64,000 bases of DNA from Nemophila menziesii (taxonomy: Eukaryota > Streptophyta > Magnoliopsida > Boraginales > Hydrophyllaceae). The stretch's first letter is position 1; every line of letters starts with the position of its first letter. The stretch spans positions 77,094,224-77,158,223 of the forward strand of contig JARWIR010000002.1 of NCBI GenBank assembly GCA_029959085.1, written 5' to 3'. Of this stretch, positions 60,537 to 64,000 are shown piece by piece. Made by a program: the position numbers and the translations under genes. Below the pieces are notes generated by a model, which did not search any database, had not been told where the DNA came from, and worked only from the letters and a program-made list of their open reading frames with translations.

Positions 60537-62580
60537 ATGACGAACGATAGTTCGAAAATGACAAGCAAGTTTGCAAAATTGGAAAAGTTTGAAGGGCGGG
60601 ATTTCAGAAGATGGCAAAAGAAGATGCATTTTCTCTTGACAATACTGAAGGTGGTTTATGTGTTAAGTACACTGATGCCAGAGATCATGGAAGATGAAAC
60701 TCTGGAGCAAACAAGGAAGCGTTCGAAATGGGAAAACGATGACTATATTTGTCGTGGACACATTCTTAACGGTATGTTTGACTTTTTTTTATATTTACCA
60801 TAATGTTGAGTCTGCTAAGGAACTATGTGACTCTCTTGAATCCAAGTATATGGAAAAAGATGCTTCAAGTAATAAATTATTGGTTGGTAATTTCTTTAAT
60901 TACAAAATGGTTGATTCAAGGCTTGTTATGGAATAATATAATGAACTGTTATGGATTTTGGGTCAGTTTACTCAACATGACTTGAAGATGGATGAATCCA
61001 TCGCAGTTTCATCTATAATTGATAAACTGCCTCCTTCTTGGAAAGACTTCAAGCATACTTTGAAGCATAAGAATGAAGAGTCGACTCTGGTTCAACTCGG
61101 TAGTCATTTCATGATCGAGGAGTCGCTGAGGGATCAGGAAATTGACAATGTCAATGACAAGACCGTAGCAGGTTCTTCTTTCGTTAATATCGTAGAGGAA
61201 AGTGGAGCAATTAAGCAAAATAACAAGTCTAAAGGTAACAAACGAGAGTTTCAAGGAAATAAAAACAAAGGTCCAAACAAACAGACAAAATTGTCATGTT
61301 GGAAGTGTGGAAAACCTGGTCATTTAAAGAGGGATTGACGTGTGTTCAAAGAAAAGAGCGAGGCCGGTCCAAGTGGGTCTAAGGGTCCGGAAAAGCAACA
61401 AGGTCATATTGTAGTGAGTAACTTTAATTCAAATACGAATTATGTATCACTAATATCTGATGCATTTTATGTGCAGGATGATGACGTTGCTTGGTGGTTT
61501 GATTCGCGAACAACAAGCCATGTGTGCAAAGATCGTTGGTGGTTCAAGAAATTTAGACCAATTGATGATGGATCTATCGTGCAGATGGGCAATGTTGCAA
61601 CTGAACCAATCCTAGGATTAGGTAGTGTTAATTTATTCTTTACTTCCGGAAAAAGTTTGTATTTGGATAATGTTTTATTTGTACCTGGTATTCGTAAGAA
61701 CTAATTGTCTGGTATAATTTTAAATAATTGTGGTTTCAAGCAAGTACTTGAAAGTGACAAGTACATCTTGTCAAGATATGGTTCATTTGTTGGCTTTGGT
61801 TATCGTTGTAATGGAATGTTTAAGTTAAACATTGATATTTCTTTTGTTTGCGGATCTGTGTGTATAACATTGTGTAACTCTATAACTAATATGACAAAAT
61901 CAGAAATTTGGCATGCTAGATTAAGACATGTTCATTACAAAAGATTAAAAGATATGTCAAAAATAAGTATGATTCCTCCTTTTGATATGAACATTGAAAA
62001 ATGCAAAACTTGTATGTTAACCAAGATCACTAGGAAACTTTTTAAGGATGTTAAAAGTGAGACTAAAAACTTAGACCTTATTCATAGTGATTTGTGTGAT
62101 TTGCATGCTACCCTATCATTAGGTCATAAAAGGTATCTTGTTACCTTTATTGATGATGCATCAAGGTATTGCTATGTATATTTATTACATGCAAAAGGTT
62201 AAGTTCTTGATAAATTCAAAATTTATAAAAAAAGGTAGAATTTCATCAAAATGGGTTAATCAAAACTCTTCGTACGGATAGGGGAGGTGAGTATTATGAT
62301 CCGGTTTATTTTCAATCTACCGGAATAATACATCAAACATCAGCTCCCTATACACCACAACAAAATGGTATAGCTGAAAAGAAGAATAAAACTTTGAAAG
62401 AAATAGTGAATTCCATGTTATCCTATTCGAGTTTAAGTGAAGGATTTTGGGGTGAGGCTATGTTGATTTTGGGGTGAGGCTATGTTGACAGCCTGCTACT
62501 TGTTGAACCGAATTCCTAACAAAAAGAATAATGTTACCCCATATGAACTTTGTCACAAAAGGACACCAAACATATAACGT
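60537..62580 (+). pseudogene. Ty1/Copia gag-pol relic, truncated in integrase
   Basis: From ATG 60537 the order is gag (KLEKFEGRDFRRWQKKMHFL), zinc knuckle (CWKCGKPGHLKRD then a stop), protease (WWFDSRTTSHVCKD), GAG-pre-integrase (IWHARLRHVHYKRL, with C-x2-C in EKCKTCM) and integrase core (LDLIHSDLC, TFIDDASRYCYVY, then PQQNGIAEKKNKTLKE). It is broken many times. The frame changes after 60803. The fourth ligand Cys of the knuckle is replaced by TGA (61336-61338). The protease DSG is DSR. A 22-bp tandem duplication lies at 62450-62495. The element stops after 'PYELCHKRTP' near 62575, so reverse transcriptase and RNase H are missing. Confidence 0.8.
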
Positions 62581-62618
62581 TCATAGACTATAAATAATGT
62601 TCAAAATTCAGGAAATAC

Positions 62619-63185
62619 TTTTTTTTTTTTTTTGCATACATATGAGACTTTAAAATAAAGCCGAAGTTGATTAAAACATCAACTAAGACCCCAAACGGGG
62701 TTCTATCACTAGTCTAGGCACCCTACATCCACTTTTATCTCTCGTGATATCCCGCCATAGATAATCTGGAGGGTCCACCAGCACCTGAACCCCTTCATTC
62801 ATTTCCGCTCCCCTTTTAGCTAACATATCTGCACACGCATTAGCTTCTCGATAAATACACTGTAAATCGAAACCCGGATAATTGCTCAATAAATCCCTAC
62901 ACTCACGTCCTATATGGCAATTCCAACTCGTAGACCTACCACCGCCCTTCACTAGCGCGTAAAGGTCTCTTGAGTCAGTTTCGACATATATTTTACTTAT
63001 ACCCCGATCAATTATCCATTTCAGACCATAATGCAGCTCTAAAACTTCCGAAAGATACGGAGATTCCATAACACACGGCCCCGAAAAACCAGCGACAAAG
63101 GTTCCTTCCTCATCTCTTAGTATCCCTCCAATACCGGCTTGATTTTTCGCTTCATCATAACACCCATCAATGTTTAGTTTCAGTT
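62619..63185 (-). mobile_element. 5'-truncated LINE (3' end), minus strand
   Basis: A poly(A) run on the minus strand (forward T run, 62619-62634) is preceded by about 50 bp of 3' UTR and an open RNase H-like frame that ends at 62683. The insert starts near 63185. This is the usual 5' truncation of LINEs. It lies just beyond the break in the Copia relic and may have caused or followed that truncation. Confidence 0.65.
62683..63184 (-). pseudogene. LINE RNase H-like fragment
   Basis: Open from the insert edge to the stop at 62683. It reads LNIDGCYDEAKNQAGIGGIL and RDEEGTFVAGF, then SEVLELHYGLKWIIDRGISK, VETDSRDLYALV and EANACADMLAKRG. The Asp of 'NIDG', the Glu of 'EVLEL', the Asp of 'ETDS' and the Asp of 'ACADMLA' match the four acidic residues of the RVT_3 RNase H family. 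The segment is intact but lacks a start and the rest of ORF2. Confidence 0.7.
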
Positions 63186-63427
63186 ATCATTACTAACAAT
63201 ATCATTTCTTTGTTCATCTTTTCATTAAGACCATTACAAAATAAAATAAAGAACAAAAGGAAAAGGAGTAATTCAAAAGTAAAGAGTCTTTTGGTTGCTC
63301 AAATTTAAATTACATCATAGGATAAGATGTCCAAAACTCAAAAGGAAAAAGAGTCTAACTTAAATAAATTATCATACTTACATAATTTTGCCAAAAAATT
63401 GATACCATTTACTTTTCAAGATATCTT
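63186..63427. other. 3' flank of the RCL1-like gene
   Basis: Short AT-rich spacer that probably contains the 3' UTR of the minus-strand gene. Nothing else is seen. Confidence 0.4.
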
Positions 63428-64000
63428 TCAGGATAAATTTTTCAATTCACATCCAACACATTTAAGCATAACCGTCCCTGTTGATGGATCTGGCTTGATT
63501 ACAAATTTAACCCCCAAAAAGTCTCTAATATGTCTTAAAGACTCAATTCCATAAGGCGAAAGTTTCCCAACACGAATATTCGAAACATCTTGTGGACAAA
63601 GTGCACATAAAAGAAACAATAAGCCTTGATGAGTCGAATCTACAACTCCACCTTTTTCAATTTCATCAAGTAAAAGACACGCCATTTTTTCACCAACCTC
63701 TTCAGGTGGCATTGATTCTATGTTCTCTTCATCTTCAACTTCACCTTCATTTCCTCGTGCATAAGAAATCAAAGTATCCACTGAAATAACACAACCTGTT
63801 GTAGTTTTTGCATATAGAGAGAGACCATATCCAGGTGACCTATAATAACAGTCTTTAGTTAAATTAAATTAAACTAAATTAAATTAAAATTGTATTAGCG
63901 AGTAACTAAGTATACATACTTTCCAGCATATGGGCCCGCCATATGGTTAGTAAATATACTAACATCAGGAAGTAAACGATTGAATATTCCACGAGCAGCA
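63428..64000 (-). CDS. RCL1: RNA 3'-terminal phosphate cyclase-like protein (RCL1), C-terminal part
   Basis: Two exons are visible on the minus strand. One runs from the window edge to 63921 and the last is 63839-63428. The join AA|G restores Lys. The sequence is AARGIFNRLLPDV, HMAGPYAGKSPGYGLSLYAK, TTTGCVISVDTLISYA, then LLLDEIEKGGVVDSTHQGLL, VRVGKLSPYG-type 'NIRVGKLSPYGIE' and VKFVIKPDPSTGT, ending VGCELKNLS. This is the conserved C-terminal half of RCL1. RCL1 has the cyclase fold without cyclase activity and acts in the nucleolus in early pre-rRNA cleavage for the small ribosomal subunit. The end is a few residues shorter than relatives. The N-terminal part lies to the right of the window. 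Confidence 0.9.

Overview
This is a piece of nuclear chromosome from a flowering plant, almost certainly a eudicot. The DNA is AT-rich, genes are split by short GT-AG introns, and the recognisable proteins are plant or general eukaryotic (SUVH methyltransferase, MEI2-like RNA-binding protein, otubain, RCL1). Most of the rest is plant transposable elements: LINEs, Copia and Ty3/gypsy fragments, hAT elements, MITEs and a tRNA-derived SINE. The species cannot be named from the sequence alone. There is no sign of bacterial, organellar or viral DNA.

Five genes look functional. From left to right they are: the 5' part of an SUVH-type histone methyltransferase (minus strand, running off the left edge); a complete MEI2-like three-RRM gene (plus, 33614-37216, 13 coding exons, 860 aa); a complete five-exon gene for an unrecognised acidic nuclear-type protein with a C2H2-like finger (minus, 51198-53481, 259 aa); a complete otubain deubiquitinase gene (plus, 57272-58768, 8 exons, 314 aa); and the 3' part of an RCL1-like rRNA-processing gene (minus, running off the right edge). 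In the three complete genes my exon joins keep frame throughout and sum to a multiple of three, which supports the models. The five genes do not form a pathway. They are independent housekeeping or regulatory genes separated by repeats.

Layout: 1-1280 SUVH and its leader; 2300-6850 two oppositely oriented LINE relics; 6950-14000 LTR-like repeats, a decayed hAT transposase and a solo LTR sitting inside a 68-bp tandem repeat; 14000-22000 gene-poor sequence with a small Copia-like element and a PPR relic; 22000-25250 MITEs, a gypsy gag relic and a 529-bp hAT element; 26300-30000 a LINE-like insertion with a perfect target duplication and an intact LINE ORF1; 30236-32200 a ~178-bp tandem array just upstream of the MEI2-like gene; 37960-48360 a dispersed/tandem ~0.9 kb repeat carrying hAT and MITE insertions, an LTR, a broken GRF zinc-finger ORF and a gag-only LTR element; 53880-56500 a SINE and minisatellite; 58800-63200 a minisatellite, a decayed Copia element and a LINE 3' end.

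I found no convincing new multi-gene system. The points most worth a second look are the triplicated exon-intron module in the C2H2-like gene, the ~178-bp satellite-like array at the MEI2-like promoter, the paired tiny uORFs in that gene's leader, the intact stand-alone LINE ORF1, and the LINE-like insertion with a 406-codon open frame and no recognisable domain.
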